This document shows, piece by piece, positions 19,612-28,878 of a DNA stretch of 50,874 nt. Made by a program: the position numbers and the translations under genes. Numbering within the stretch: the first letter of the stretch is position 1; each line of letters opens with the position of its first letter. Under the pieces are notes generated by a model. It saw only the letters and a list, made by a program, of their open reading frames with translations, did not search any database and was not told the origin of the DNA. The stretch is from Flavobacteriales bacterium BRH_c54 (lineage in GTDB: Bacteria > Bacteroidota > Bacteroidia > Flavobacteriales_E > Vicingaceae): contig LADZ01000026.1 of assembly GCA_000961845.1 (NCBI GenBank), forward strand, positions 1-50,874, in the 5' to 3' direction.

Positions 19612-19641
19612 CAAATATCTATGAAATTAAGCACAAAACAA
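19612..19641 (-). promoter_or_regulatory. Probable ppk promoter
   Basis: On the minus strand TTG (19641-19639) and GATATTTG (19619-19612, one mismatch to TAnnTTTG) are separated by 19 bases. Transcription would start near 19606, upstream of the ATG at 19581. Confidence 0.5.
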
Positions 19642-19694
19642 GAAATGTGGCTTAGAATTACAAAAAATTAACGATGAGTTAACCTTAAAAACTA

Positions 19695-20849
19695 TTAATC
19701 TAAAAGACTTTCTAAATAATGTTGGTCAATATTAAATTCCTTTTTAATGGTATTAATTTCTTCATCAATCTTATCAACCATAGGTTTTTTGTTTGATTTT
19801 GAAGCAACTAACATGATGTTTTTACGAGTATGTTCGTTAGAAATAAATTCAAAAATTTTAGTGTTGTATTGCTGTTTTTCCATGATTAATGCACGCATGG
19901 CATCGGTAATCATTTCATATTGTCTTTCTTTAAAAATGCCATATTTTAACAAAGGATTGGCAATTTCTTTTCCTTTAGAAGCTTGTCTGAGTTGTTTGTG
20001 GCAACATGGTGCACAAATTATTAAAGCCGCTTTAGCAGAAACACCTTTAAAAATAGCATCATCTGTAGCTGTATCACAAGCATGAAGGGCAATTAAGATG
20101 TCTATTTTCTCTTCTTTTAAATCTTGTATCGTACTCTTTTCAAAAGATAATTGCTCAAAGCCGCATTTTTCTGCTGCATCGTTACAAAAATCAACCAATT
20201 CTTGTCGTATTTCTATGCCTTTAATCTCTACATTAAGCTTAAGTTGATTTTTCATAAAATCATACAAAGCAAAAGTCAAATATCCTTTACCGGAACCCAT
20301 ATCAACTATGCGAATAGGTTCATTAAACTGGTTGTCTTTTAGTAAATTTTCTACTATCTCAAGGTATTTATTAATTTGCTTGAATTTGCCTGCCATTTTA
20401 GGAAACACCTGGCCATTTTCATCTGCAATTCCTAAAACGTTTAAGTATTTACCTAGGGCAGCTCTTTTTTTCTTAGGTACATCATGTGTTTCAGGAGGTT
20501 TGTTTTCAAAACTAGGGGGTAAGGTTTTTAAACTTCCCTTACCTTTTTTAGAAAACTGAAGGACAACATCTTCTTTAAGCGTAAATAATCGAGCAATTTT
20601 AAACTTATTAGTGAGCAATTCCATTAACTCGGCATTGGTTTCTTCTAAGTTATAGTTTTTAACTTGGTCGTTCGTTTGGTAATGGTAGGTAAAAGAAAAA
20701 ACAAGCTCGTTTTTAATGCTTACTAAGCGAATATATACATTCAATAATCCATCACTTTTGTATGCTGGTTTACTTAATGTAATTTTTACAAAAGAATTGT
20801 TAGCGTAACTTTCAGCAAGTTTTTCTAAAAAAAGGTTGAGTTCATTCAT
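19695..20849 (-). CDS. Class I SAM-dependent methyltransferase (methyltransferase_32-like)
   Basis: A 384-residue protein. The N-terminal 130 residues are beta-rich and without a motif I can name. The methyltransferase core has motif I IVDMGSGKGYLTFALYDF (about 182-199), then IKGIEIRQELVDFCN, ILIALHACDTATDDA and the distinctive CAPCCHKQLRQA. The Cys-rich motif and the HACD acceptor region recall the METTL25 / RRNAD1 group of putative RNA or protein methylases. The substrate is unknown. It precedes ppk on the same strand, but no functional link is evident. Confidence 0.82.
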   Translation of the reverse strand: MNELNLFLEKLAESYANNSFVKITLSKPAYKSDGLLNVYIRLVSIKNELVFSFTYHYQTNDQVKNYNLEETNAELMELLTNKFKIARLFTLKEDVVLQFSKKGKGSLKTLPPSFENKPPETHDVPKKKRAALGKYLNVLGIADENGQVFPKMAGKFKQINKYLEIVENLLKDNQFNEPIRIVDMGSGKGYLTFALYDFMKNQLKLNVEIKGIEIRQELVDFCNDAAEKCGFEQLSFEKSTIQDLKEEKIDILIALHACDTATDDAIFKGVSAKAALIICAPCCHKQLRQASKGKEIANPLLKYGIFKERQYEMITDAMRALIMEKQQYNTKIFEFISNEHTRKNIMLVASKSNKKPMVDKIDEEINTIKKEFNIDQHYLESLLD

Positions 20850-20929
20850 GTGGCGAAGTTAGGTTAATTTAAGGAAATCTAAAATACTATGCTTTGTAAT
20901 AGATTAATCAACCCAATTAACCTTTCCTA

Positions 20930-20937
20930 CAAAAGTA
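20930..20937 (-). promoter_or_regulatory. Probable promoter -7 element of the methyltransferase gene
   Basis: Minus-strand TACTTTTG is an exact TAnnTTTG match, 80 bases upstream of the ATG at 20849. No well-placed TTG is seen. Confidence 0.4.
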
Positions 20938-21009
20938 CCGTAGTAAATACAATAAAGCGGAGTGGCATAAGTTTTGTAATAGAATCACCACACTAAAACT
21001 TTTTATGTT

Positions 21010-21846
21010 ATGAAAAATTTAAGAACCACAAAAATAGGATTAGGAATAGTTGCTGCTACGTTGGTATTGTCTTTTTCAGCGTACCAACAAAACGACCTTC
21101 CTACCATAAACACCGATGGCAACAGTAAACTAAGAACCGTTGACCATAAAGCTTTTAAAGATGGCGAAAAACTAGAATTTAGATTACACTATGGATTTGT
21201 AAATGCCGGAACAGCCAAAATAGAAGTGAATAAATTAGATAAAAAAATTGCCAACAGAGAAATCTATCATATAGTTGGTACAGGTAAAACGGTAGGAGCT
21301 TTCGATTGGGTTTTTAAGGTAAGAGACCGTTATGAAACTTTTTTGGATGTTGAAGGTGTTTTCCCTTGGATGTTTGTAAGAGATATTAACGAAGGTGGTT
21401 ATAAGAAAAAACAGAAATACCAATTTTCACAAACTAAAAAAATGGTAGAAACTCACAAAGGAGAAGTTTATGAAACTCCTGAAGGAATTCAAGATATGCT
21501 TTCTTCTTTCTTTTATGCCAGAACCTTAGATTATAGTAAAGCAAAAAAAGGCGAGGTTTTTACCATCTGGACTTTTGTAGATGAAGAAGTTTGGCCATTA
21601 AAAATTAGATACATGGGCGAAGATAAAGTTAAAATTGGTGGAACTTATTATAACGCACTTAAATTCCATCCCGTAACACAAAAAGGTAGAATATTTGATA
21701 AAGAAGAAGATGTAAGTTTTTGGGTGTCTAATGACGGAAATAAAATTCCATTAATGATAGAAGCAAAAATTTTAATTGGAGCAGTAAAAGCAGAATTAAC
21801 CAATGCTGAGGGATTAGCTCACCCATTATCTATAGCGAAAAAATAA
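21010..21846 (+). CDS. DUF3108 periplasmic protein
   Basis: A 278-residue exported protein. A hydrophobic N-terminus (IGLGIVAATLVLSFSAY) acts as a signal sequence. The DUF3108 pattern is seen in KAFKDGEKLEFRLHYGFVNAGTAKIEV, here marked by its core LEFRLHYGFVNAGTA, then ILSSFFYARTL-like MLSSFFYARTLDY and the C-terminal VSFWVSNDGNKIPLMIEAKI. Members are predicted lipid-binding-like beta proteins of the periplasm or outer membrane without a known function. The M23 peptidase gene follows after 91 bases, but a strong terminator that doubles as the next promoter separates them. Confidence 0.88.
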   Translation: MKNLRTTKIGLGIVAATLVLSFSAYQQNDLPTINTDGNSKLRTVDHKAFKDGEKLEFRLHYGFVNAGTAKIEVNKLDKKIANREIYHIVGTGKTVGAFDWVFKVRDRYETFLDVEGVFPWMFVRDINEGGYKKKQKYQFSQTKKMVETHKGEVYETPEGIQDMLSSFFYARTLDYSKAKKGEVFTIWTFVDEEVWPLKIRYMGEDKVKIGGTYYNALKFHPVTQKGRIFDKEEDVSFWVSNDGNKIPLMIEAKILIGAVKAELTNAEGLAHPLSIAKK

Positions 21847-21893
21847 AAAGTTTTTTTCAGCATTCAACATTAATTTGTTTAAAACAGGCAAAC

Positions 21894-21929
21894 AAATACC
21901 ATTGAGATTCGTATCTTAATGGTATTTTT
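21894..21929 (+). terminator. Intrinsic terminator of the DUF3108 gene, overlapping the next promoter
   Basis: Arms AAATACCATT-G-AGAT (21894-21908) and ATCT-T-AATGGTATTT (21913-21927) give a stem of about 15 pairs with one G-T pair and loop TCGT, running into TTTTT. Confidence 0.8.
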
Positions 21930-21930
21930 G
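21902..21930 (+). promoter_or_regulatory. Promoter of the M23 peptidase gene inside a terminator
   Basis: TTG (21902-21904) and TATTTTTG (21923-21930) are 18 bases apart, a full match to the Bacteroidota consensus. Both elements are embedded in the arms of the terminator hairpin. The ATG follows 7 bases later, so the mRNA has almost no leader. Confidence 0.65.
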
Positions 21931-21937
21931 TTGCAAT

Positions 21938-23179
21938 ATGAAGAAATTTCTACCCATACTTATTATAGTTGTAGCTGCTGTCAGCTTGTTTTTTACTCAA
22001 TATAAGGGAGGTAAAAACAATGTTGACGAAAAAATAGTAGAACAAATTATTGAAGAAGAAAAGAAAGAACCAATTGTTGAATATGGTTTTGAAATAGATT
22101 CTTTTGCTGTTTATAAAGATGTTATCCAACCCAACCAATTTTTAGCTAATATTCTTCTAAAATACCATATTCCTTATACCGATATTGATATGTTGGCAAA
22201 AATGTCAAGAGATATTTTTGATGTAAGAAAGATTGCCTCCGGTAAAAAATACACCATACTTTGCAGTAAAGATTCGTTAGGGAAAGCTCAATGTTTTATT
22301 TACGAACCCAACGAAACAGAGTATGTTGTTTTTGATATGCGCGATTCTATTTCCATTTATAGAGGACAAAAAGAAGTTACCACTAAAATAAAACAAATTG
22401 AAGGCACTATCAACTCATCCTTATACCAAACATTGGTAGAACAAGAAGCGAGTCCTATTTTAGCTATAGAAATGGCAAATGTTTACGCTTGGACAATCGA
22501 TTTTTACAGCATACAAAAAGGAGATCATTTTAATGTAGTATATGAAGAACGATATGTAGATGATAAATTTATTGGAATAGGAAAAGTATTAGCAGCTAAT
22601 TTTAACCATTATGGAAGAGATTATTACGCTTACCGATTTGAACAAGATGGTATCACCAATTATTTTGATGCTGAAGGAAATAGTTTAAAAAGAGCCTTTT
22701 TAAAATCTCCATTAGAGTACGGCAGGTTAACTTCAGGTTTTACTATGAGAAGATTTCACCCTGTACAAAAAGTTAACAAACCACACTTAGGAACAGATTA
22801 TGCTGCTCCAACAGGAACTCCTATTTTAGCAACAGGCGATGGTGTAGTTGTAGAGTCTGCCTATAAAAAATACAATGGCAATTATGTAAAAATTAAGCAC
22901 AACAGCACTTATACCACTCAGTACTTACATATGAGTAAAAGAAATGCAAAAACCGGACAAAGAGTTAAACAAGGTGATGTTATTGGTTATGTTGGTAGTA
23001 CAGGTTTAGCAACAGGACCTCATGTATGTTATAGATTTTGGAAACATGGTAGTCAGGTAAATCATTTAAAAGAAGAAACACCACCAGCCGACCCTGTTAA
23101 AAAAGAATATCTGCAAAAATTTACTCAACTTAAAGATAGTCTAAACCAAAAATTGGTTAAAAAAGATTTAGTTAGTTGA
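21938..23179 (+). CDS. M23-family (LytM-like) murein endopeptidase
   Basis: A 413-residue protein with an N-terminal membrane anchor or signal (FLPILIIVVAAVSLFF, 3-18), a middle region with an OapA/LysM-like feature (YTDIDMLAKMSRDIFDVRKI), and a C-terminal LytM domain (about 270-385). The zinc ligands are visible as HLGTDYAAP (H-x3-D), QYLHM and GPHVCYRFW (H-x-C/H). It should cut peptidoglycan cross-links or activate amidases in the periplasm. The active-site residues are intact, unlike in pure EnvC-type activators. It is transcribed alone from a promoter within the preceding terminator. Confidence 0.92.
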   Translation: MKKFLPILIIVVAAVSLFFTQYKGGKNNVDEKIVEQIIEEEKKEPIVEYGFEIDSFAVYKDVIQPNQFLANILLKYHIPYTDIDMLAKMSRDIFDVRKIASGKKYTILCSKDSLGKAQCFIYEPNETEYVVFDMRDSISIYRGQKEVTTKIKQIEGTINSSLYQTLVEQEASPILAIEMANVYAWTIDFYSIQKGDHFNVVYEERYVDDKFIGIGKVLAANFNHYGRDYYAYRFEQDGITNYFDAEGNSLKRAFLKSPLEYGRLTSGFTMRRFHPVQKVNKPHLGTDYAAPTGTPILATGDGVVVESAYKKYNGNYVKIKHNSTYTTQYLHMSKRNAKTGQRVKQGDVIGYVGSTGLATGPHVCYRFWKHGSQVNHLKEETPPADPVKKEYLQKFTQLKDSLNQKLVKKDLVS

Positions 23180-23185
23180 GATAAA

Positions 23186-23578
23186 TCACCCCGAACAAAC
23201 AACTTCAACTTTAATCCTATCCGGATCTTCAAAAAACACAGCATAATAATCTTCTGTATGAGGATGTTTGTCAGCATACAGAATAGTAACATCTTTTTCT
23301 TTCAGTTCTGCTGTTAACTTATCTACAAATGCTTTTGAATCGCAATGAAAAGCCAAATGATTTAATCCTGTTCTTTTTCTATGATAAACAACATCTAAAT
23401 AATTATCTTCTGTTTGAACAAAAACAATATACGTATCTTTAAATTTAAAACTTATGCCATGTTGCCATTCCTGAAACTTTGTGTAAGAAAATTTTGAAGT
23501 TAACAACCACTCCCAAAAAAGCTTTGTTTTTTCTAAATCTGACACATAAATTTCTATGTGATGAATTGTTCCGTTCAT
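23186..23578 (-). CDS. VOC-family (glyoxalase-like) protein
   Basis: A 130-residue protein made of two beta-alpha-beta-beta-beta modules of the vicinal oxygen chelate fold. Metal-ligand candidates are His in TIHHIEIYV, His in GLNHLAFH and the Glu in IKVEVV near the end. Members are lyases, dioxygenases or resistance proteins and the substrate here cannot be told. The ATG at 23578 (MNGTIHHIEIYV) fits the family better than the one seven codons upstream. It converges on the M23 gene with six bases between the stops. Confidence 0.85.
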   Translation of the reverse strand: MNGTIHHIEIYVSDLEKTKLFWEWLLTSKFSYTKFQEWQHGISFKFKDTYIVFVQTEDNYLDVVYHRKRTGLNHLAFHCDSKAFVDKLTAELKEKDVTILYADKHPHTEDYYAVFFEDPDRIKVEVVCSG

Positions 23579-23705
23579 GTTTCTATTAATTTTTACCACT
23601 AAAGTAGGAAGTTTTAAACGAAACTTATCAATTCTTAATATCTTTCAAAATATTTTGCTTTAAGAATAAGTTAAATTGGTTAATTTTACTACTTAATAAT
23701 TTGTT

Positions 23706-24149
23706 ATGAGCTCAACTGAAGAAACTCAACAAAAAGTAAAAGAAATTTTCACCAATTACCTGGAGGAACACAAGCATAGAAAAACTCCGGAGCGTTTTGC
23801 CATACTCCAAGAAATTTACGCAAACGATGATCATTTTGATGTGGAAGAGTTATATCTTTCCATGAAAAACAAAAAATACAGAGTTAGTAGAGCTACGCTT
23901 TATAATACCATAGAATTATTATTAGCTGCTAATCTAGTCAGAAAGCATCAATTTGGCAATAATATTGCTCAATATGAAAAATCTCATGGCTCTAAACAAC
24001 ATGACCATATTATTTTGAGTAATGGCGAAGTAATAGAGTTTTGTGACCCAAGAATTCAAACTATTAAAAACACACTTCAAGAAATGTTTGATGTAAAAAT
24101 TTTACATCATTCACTTAATTTTTATGGAGTTAAAAATGAAAAAAAATGA
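23706..24149 (+). CDS. Fur-family transcriptional regulator
   Basis: A 147-residue protein with an N-terminal winged helix ([14 protein letters not shown], then [22 protein letters not shown]) and a C-terminal dimerisation domain with the metal motif [17 protein letters not shown]. It has only one of the paired cysteines, so the structural zinc site of E. coli Fur is absent. It could be Fur-, PerR- or Zur-like; the sequence does not decide. It overlaps the STAS gene by 4 bases (ATGA) and lies upstream of purA. Confidence 0.92.
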   Translation: MSSTEETQQKVKEIFTNYLEEHKHRKTPERFAILQEIYANDDHFDVEELYLSMKNKKYRVSRATLYNTIELLLAANLVRKHQFGNNIAQYEKSHGSKQHDHIILSNGEVIEFCDPRIQTIKNTLQEMFDVKILHHSLNFYGVKNEKK

Positions 24150-24511
24150 ACTTTTCCTTTGAAATAAAAAAAGAACAAGAGTTACTTCTTATCTCGCTTT
24201 CGGGTAGTTTGAATAATAAACAACAAGCCGAAGAGTTACTTTCGGAATTAGATTTTTATTATAACGAAGGTTTAAATTTTATTATTTTAGATTTAGCTAA
24301 GATGGACTATATGAACAGTTCAGGATTGGGTGTTTTTATTTCAATTCTTACCCAAACAAGAAATAGAAACGGAGAAGTGTTTATAGTAAATATTCCGAAA
24401 AAAATAAACCAATTATTAGTTATTACTAAGCTGAACAATGTGTTTAACATTGCTGAGAACATTAAAGAAGCAAAAGAAACTATTCTTAAAATAAAACAAC
24501 CAATAAATTAA
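24146..24511 (+). CDS. STAS-domain protein (anti-anti-sigma-factor-like)
   Basis: A 121-residue single-domain STAS protein. The phosphorylation loop is intact as [18 protein letters not shown], with the conserved Asp and Ser, followed by [10 protein letters not shown]. Such proteins bind a serine kinase/anti-sigma partner or a SpoIIE-type phosphatase target. A SpoIIE-type phosphatase is encoded at 43794-45224, but nothing here shows they work together. It is translationally coupled to the Fur-family gene. Confidence 0.88.
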   Translation: MNFSFEIKKEQELLLISLSGSLNNKQQAEELLSELDFYYNEGLNFIILDLAKMDYMNSSGLGVFISILTQTRNRNGEVFIVNIPKKINQLLVITKLNNVFNIAENIKEAKETILKIKQPIN

Positions 24512-24531
24512 TATTCAACATAAAACAAATG

Positions 24532-24597
24532 AAACGATCATGAATAAAAATTTCTCACACAGGAGAATGATTATAAAGAGAGTTACATGTAACAGAT
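24532..24597 (+). other. Conserved leader element, copy 1 (upstream of purA)
   Basis: About 66 bases, roughly three quarters identical to 28879-28946. It can form two small hairpins: TTCTC-acacag-GAGAA (24552-24567) and GTTACATGTAAC (24582-24593). It also holds two short overlapping open frames, ATG 24529 (MKRS) and ATG 24540 (19 codons, ending 20 bases before purA). It could be a regulatory RNA, a leader-peptide region or a dispersed repeat. Confidence 0.5.
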
Positions 24598-24619
24598 AAA
24601 AAGCAATAAAAATAAACAC

Positions 24620-25900
24620 ATGAAAGTAGATGTATTGTTAGGACTCCAATGGGGAGACGAAGGTAAGGGTAAAATTGTAGATGTATTAACACCAAAATAT
24701 GATGTAATTGCTCGTTTTCAAGGTGGTCCAAATGCTGGTCATACCTTAGAGTTTGATGGAATTAAACATGTTTTGCATACCATTCCTTCAGGAATTTTCC
24801 ATAAAGGAGTAAACAACATTGTTGGTAATGGCGTTGTAATAGATCCTGTAATTTTAAAAAGAGAAATTGATGCCCTAATTAATATGGGTGTTGATATGAA
24901 CAAACAATTATTCGTTTCTAAAAAAGCACACTTAATTCTTCCTACACACCGTTTGTTAGATGCGGCTTCTGAGGCAGCAAAAGGCAAAGGAAAAATAGGT
25001 TCTACATTAAAAGGAATTGGTCCAACTTACATGGATAAAACAGGTAGAAACGGATTAAGAGTAGGTGATATTTTTGAAATAGATTTTAAAGAAAAATACG
25101 ACCAATTAGTAGTTAAGCATAAAGATTTATTGAAATTTTACGATTATGGTTACGATTTAAGTGCGTTGGAAGATGATTTTTTTAATGGTATTGAAACCAT
25201 TAAAAACCTAACAGTAATTGATAGTGAGCATTTCTTAAATCATGCTATTAATGATAACAAATCTATATTAGCAGAAGGTGCTCAAGGAACTATGTTAGAT
25301 ATAGATTTTGGGTCTTACCCTTTTGTAACCTCATCAAACACAACTACTGCAGGAACTTGCACAGGTTTGGGTATTGCTCCTAATAAAATAGGAAAAGTAT
25401 TGGGAATTTTTAAAGCTTATTGTACTAGGGTAGGTAGTGGTCCTTTCCCCACAGAACTTCATGATGAAGTCGGTGAAAGCATTAGAAAAGCCGGAAATGA
25501 ATTTGGCTCTACAACCGGAAGACCAAGAAGATGTGGCTGGGTTGATCTACCTGCTTTAAAATATGCAATTATGATTAATGGAGTTACCGAATTAATTATG
25601 ATGAAAGCTGATGTTTTAAGCGACTTTGAAACGATTAAAGTTTGTACACATTACGAAATAGATGGAGAAAAAATAGACTATATGCCTTATGATATTGTTT
25701 CTAAAGAAGTAAAACCTATTTATACTGCATTAAAAGGCTGGAAAAAAGACTTGACTAAGTTAGCCTCAATAAATGATGTTCCACAAGAATTAACAGCTTA
25801 TATTGAGTATTTAGAGCAAGAATTAAATGTGCCAATAACTATTGTTTCGGTTGGTCCGGATAGAACTCAAACTATTTACAGAGAAAACGTATTAGCTTAA
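24620..25900 (+). CDS. purA: Adenylosuccinate synthase
   Basis: A 426-residue enzyme of full family length that makes adenylosuccinate from IMP, aspartate and GTP in AMP synthesis. The N-terminal LGLQWGDEGKGKIVD contains the catalytic Asp and GTP-binding loop, followed by GGPNAGHT and the C-terminal SVGPDRTQTI. It begins 108 bases after the STAS gene; the gap is filled by the leader element described separately. It converges on argS. Confidence 0.97.
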   Translation: MKVDVLLGLQWGDEGKGKIVDVLTPKYDVIARFQGGPNAGHTLEFDGIKHVLHTIPSGIFHKGVNNIVGNGVVIDPVILKREIDALINMGVDMNKQLFVSKKAHLILPTHRLLDAASEAAKGKGKIGSTLKGIGPTYMDKTGRNGLRVGDIFEIDFKEKYDQLVVKHKDLLKFYDYGYDLSALEDDFFNGIETIKNLTVIDSEHFLNHAINDNKSILAEGAQGTMLDIDFGSYPFVTSSNTTTAGTCTGLGIAPNKIGKVLGIFKAYCTRVGSGPFPTELHDEVGESIRKAGNEFGSTTGRPRRCGWVDLPALKYAIMINGVTELIMMKADVLSDFETIKVCTHYEIDGEKIDYMPYDIVSKEVKPIYTALKGWKKDLTKLASINDVPQELTAYIEYLEQELNVPITIVSVGPDRTQTIYRENVLA

Positions 25901-25914
25901 AAAGCTTGTTTTAC

Positions 25915-27690
25915 TTACATTTTGTTAGGAACACTTATTCCAAGCAATTTCATGCCTGAAGCGATAACTTTTGCTACACTTTGAGACAATACTAACCTCA
26001 TGGCTAGTTTATTTTTATCTTCTTCACGCAAAATAGGTACGTTTTGATAAAAATGATTAAAGGTTTTTACCAACTCATAAATATAATTACTTAAGGTTGC
26101 CGGACTAATATTTTCTCCAGCTTCTTTAATTATTGTAGGAAAGTCTTTTAATAGCTTTACTAAAGTAATTTCTTCTTCATTTAGTTTTGCATCAGTGTAA
26201 GAAGTACTATAATTTAACTCATTTGCTTTTCTCAATAACGATTGTATTCTGGCATGAGCATATTGTATGAAAGGAGCGGTATTGCCATTCAAATCAATAG
26301 ATTCTTCCGGATTAAACACCATGCCTTTTTTAGCATCTACTTTAAGCAAATAATATTTTAGACCACCTAAACCAATTTGAGCGTATAGTTCGTCTTTTTC
26401 AGCATTACTTAATCCATCTAAATGCCCACGTTCTTGAGTCATTAGTTTGGCATCATTTACAATTTCTGCCATTAAATCATCGGCATCTACAACCGTTCCT
26501 TCTCTAGATTTCATTTTACCATCGGGCAATTCTATCATGCCATAAGATAAATGATGACACTCATCTGCCCATTGATACCCTAATTTTTTTAGGATGGCAA
26601 ACAATACCTTAAAATGATGATTTTGTTCGTTTCCAACAGTATAAATGATACCATTTAAGTTAGGATGATTTTTATAACGTTCTATAGCTGTTCCAATATC
26701 TTGTGTCATGTAAACAGAAGTTCCGTCAGCTCTTAACAACAGTTTATCATCCATTTTTTCAGCACTTAAATCGCACCAAATAGAACCATCTTCTTTTTTA
26801 TAAAAATGTCCTTCTGCTAAGCCTTTTTCTACCACATCTTTACCTAAAATGTAAGTGTTGGATTCATAATAAATTTCATCAAAATCAACCCCCATAGTTT
26901 GGTAAGTAACATCAAAACCATCATATACCCAACCATTCATTTTTTTCCATAAATCTACCACCTCTTTATCTCCATTTTCCCACTTAAGCAGCATTTCTTG
27001 GGCTTGTTTAAATATGGGAGCTTCTTTTTCGGCTTCTTCTTTTGTTAATCCTTTTTCAATAAGTTGATTAATTTCTTTTTTATAAGCCTTATCAAATTCT
27101 ACATAATATTTTCCTACTAAATGGTCGCCTTTTAAGCCAGAGCTTTGAGGAGTTTCTCCGTTTCCAAATTTTTGCCAAGCCAACATACTTTTACAAATGT
27201 GTATACCTCTGTCGTTGATAATTTGGGTTTTAAACACTTCGTGTCCGTTAGCTTTTAAAATTTCAGCAACAGAAAATCCTAAAAAAATGTTTCTTAAATG
27301 TCCTAAATGTAGAGGTTTGTTGGTATTTGGTGAAGCATATTCTACCATATAGGTTTTACCTGATGGAGCTGCTTGTCCGAATGTTTTATTTTGAGCAATA
27401 GTATTGAGTTCATTTAGCCAATATTCAGCAGAAATGCTAAGGTTTAAAAAGCCTTTTACCACGTTAAAATTAGTGATTTGAGGAATATTTTCAACCAAGT
27501 ATTTTCCTAAATCTTCAGCCGTTTGTTCAGGAGATTTTTTAGATATTTTGGTGAAAGGAAAAACCACTACCGTCAAATCACCATCAAATTCTTTTCTGGT
27601 TTTTTGAGGTTGAATAGTATTTACATCTACTTCAGCACCATAAATTGACGCCATTCCTTTTTCTACTGCCTGTATAATTAATTCTTCCAT
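25915..27690 (-). CDS. argS: Arginyl-tRNA synthetase
   Basis: A 591-residue class I aminoacyl-tRNA synthetase. The HIGH motif is HLGHLRN within SPNTNKPLHLGHLRN, and the KMSKS equivalent is KMKSREGTVV. The C-terminal DALR anticodon-binding domain has YAHARIQSLLRK and the end LLGISVPNKM. It lies 58 bases downstream of the arginase-family gene on the same strand, so two genes that use arginine may share a transcript. Confidence 0.97.
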   Translation of the reverse strand: MEELIIQAVEKGMASIYGAEVDVNTIQPQKTRKEFDGDLTVVVFPFTKISKKSPEQTAEDLGKYLVENIPQITNFNVVKGFLNLSISAEYWLNELNTIAQNKTFGQAAPSGKTYMVEYASPNTNKPLHLGHLRNIFLGFSVAEILKANGHEVFKTQIINDRGIHICKSMLAWQKFGNGETPQSSGLKGDHLVGKYYVEFDKAYKKEINQLIEKGLTKEEAEKEAPIFKQAQEMLLKWENGDKEVVDLWKKMNGWVYDGFDVTYQTMGVDFDEIYYESNTYILGKDVVEKGLAEGHFYKKEDGSIWCDLSAEKMDDKLLLRADGTSVYMTQDIGTAIERYKNHPNLNGIIYTVGNEQNHHFKVLFAILKKLGYQWADECHHLSYGMIELPDGKMKSREGTVVDADDLMAEIVNDAKLMTQERGHLDGLSNAEKDELYAQIGLGGLKYYLLKVDAKKGMVFNPEESIDLNGNTAPFIQYAHARIQSLLRKANELNYSTSYTDAKLNEEEITLVKLLKDFPTIIKEAGENISPATLSNYIYELVKTFNHFYQNVPILREEDKNKLAMRLVLSQSVAKVIASGMKLLGISVPNKM

Positions 27691-27748
27691 TTTTTATTTA
27701 TTTTTCCACGAATGCACCAAGTTTTTGCATTCCCACATTATCAAACTC

Positions 27749-28711
27749 TCACATTGATAATTTAGCTTCAATATTTTTGGTAACCTCATTCAACACTTCA
27801 AATGCAGTTTCTGCCATTACGTTTCCTTTATTATCTAACGTAGGGTTTACTTCAACTATTTCTAAGCAAATTACCTTATTACTTTCTATCAACTCGTTGA
27901 TAATATTTTTTACTTCATATTGGTCAAAACCTTTAGAAACAGGGGTTCCTGTTCCTTTAGAAATTAAATCACAATCCATTGAATCCACATCAAAAGAAAT
28001 ATAAATGTAATCGCAATTTTTAAGTTTCTCCAACGCCTCTTTAACACATACTTCCAAACCTCTAAACCTAACTTCTTCTACTTTGTAGTTTTTCATGCTA
28101 TTTTTCAACATACAATAATCTTCTGGTTCTTCCGTATCTCTCACACCAAAAAACACCACATCTTCATGCAATACTTTTGGAGAAATTCCACCAATATTTT
28201 TCATGCCTTCCCAATTCTCATGAGTTTCTTCCTTAACTTCATTTACTTTTCTGTCTAAATTATCATCTGCCAAAGCAGCAGCCAAAGGCATTCCATGAAT
28301 ATTACCTGATGGAGTAGTATATGGAGAATGCAAATCGCCATGAGCATCTATCCAAACCACACCAATACGTTTATCTGGATAAGCACATTTTAAACCACTA
28401 ATAGTTCCTAATGCCGAAGAATGATCTCCGGAAAGTACCAATGGAAAACAGTTTTCTTCAATAGTTTGTTTAACCGCTTTACTCAACCGTTTGCAGACTT
28501 TCAATACTTTTCCAATTCTTTTAGCATAAGGTGTTTGTTGTTTTTCATAAACAACCTCATTTTCACTTTCAATTTCAACATAATCATAGTTGTTAAAATA
28601 ATCATTTCCGGCATTAATAGCTGCAATTTCAATAGCATCTATTCCCATGTCAGAACCTCTTGTCCCGGCACCAATATCAGAACGGTTTTTAATGATTTTA
28701 ATAGCTTTCAT
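27749..28711 (-). CDS. Arginase-family ureohydrolase
   Basis: A 320-residue binuclear manganese enzyme. Metal-binding motifs are SGDHSSALGT, WIDAHGDLHSP and ISFDVDSMD, all complete. Length and the GNIHGMPLAAAL segment fit arginase better than agmatinase, but formimidoylglutamase cannot be excluded by eye. It would release ornithine and urea from arginine. It is followed by argS after 58 bases. Confidence 0.88.
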   Translation of the reverse strand: MKAIKIIKNRSDIGAGTRGSDMGIDAIEIAAINAGNDYFNNYDYVEIESENEVVYEKQQTPYAKRIGKVLKVCKRLSKAVKQTIEENCFPLVLSGDHSSALGTISGLKCAYPDKRIGVVWIDAHGDLHSPYTTPSGNIHGMPLAAALADDNLDRKVNEVKEETHENWEGMKNIGGISPKVLHEDVVFFGVRDTEEPEDYCMLKNSMKNYKVEEVRFRGLEVCVKEALEKLKNCDYIYISFDVDSMDCDLISKGTGTPVSKGFDQYEVKNIINELIESNKVICLEIVEVNPTLDNKGNVMAETAFEVLNEVTKNIEAKLSM

Positions 28712-28822
28712 ATAATTATGATTTAAGTATTTTTACTTAACTTACTAAGTAGAATTTTTATAAATTATAGGGGTTTTAGGTATAAATTAAACCCTTTAAC
28801 AATTAGGAAACAAAAATATTGA

Positions 28823-28830
28823 TATATTTG
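28823..28830 (+). promoter_or_regulatory. Probable promoter -7 element of the DUF4412 pair
   Basis: TATATTTG matches TAnnTTTG exactly. Transcription from about 28836 would give a leader of about 160 bases that contains leader element copy 2. Confidence 0.5.
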
Positions 28831-28878
28831 TTGTTACGAATTATATAATATACTTTTTTTTAATCTTTATTCATCACG

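Noticed and set aside
19582-19614. Extension of Ppk to an upstream ATG
   Set aside because: The segment overlaps the probable promoter and is not part of the usual Ppk N-terminus.
25885-25912. Hairpin between purA and argS as a terminator
   Set aside because: Only five base pairs (AGCTT/AAGCT) and no proper T run; too weak to call.
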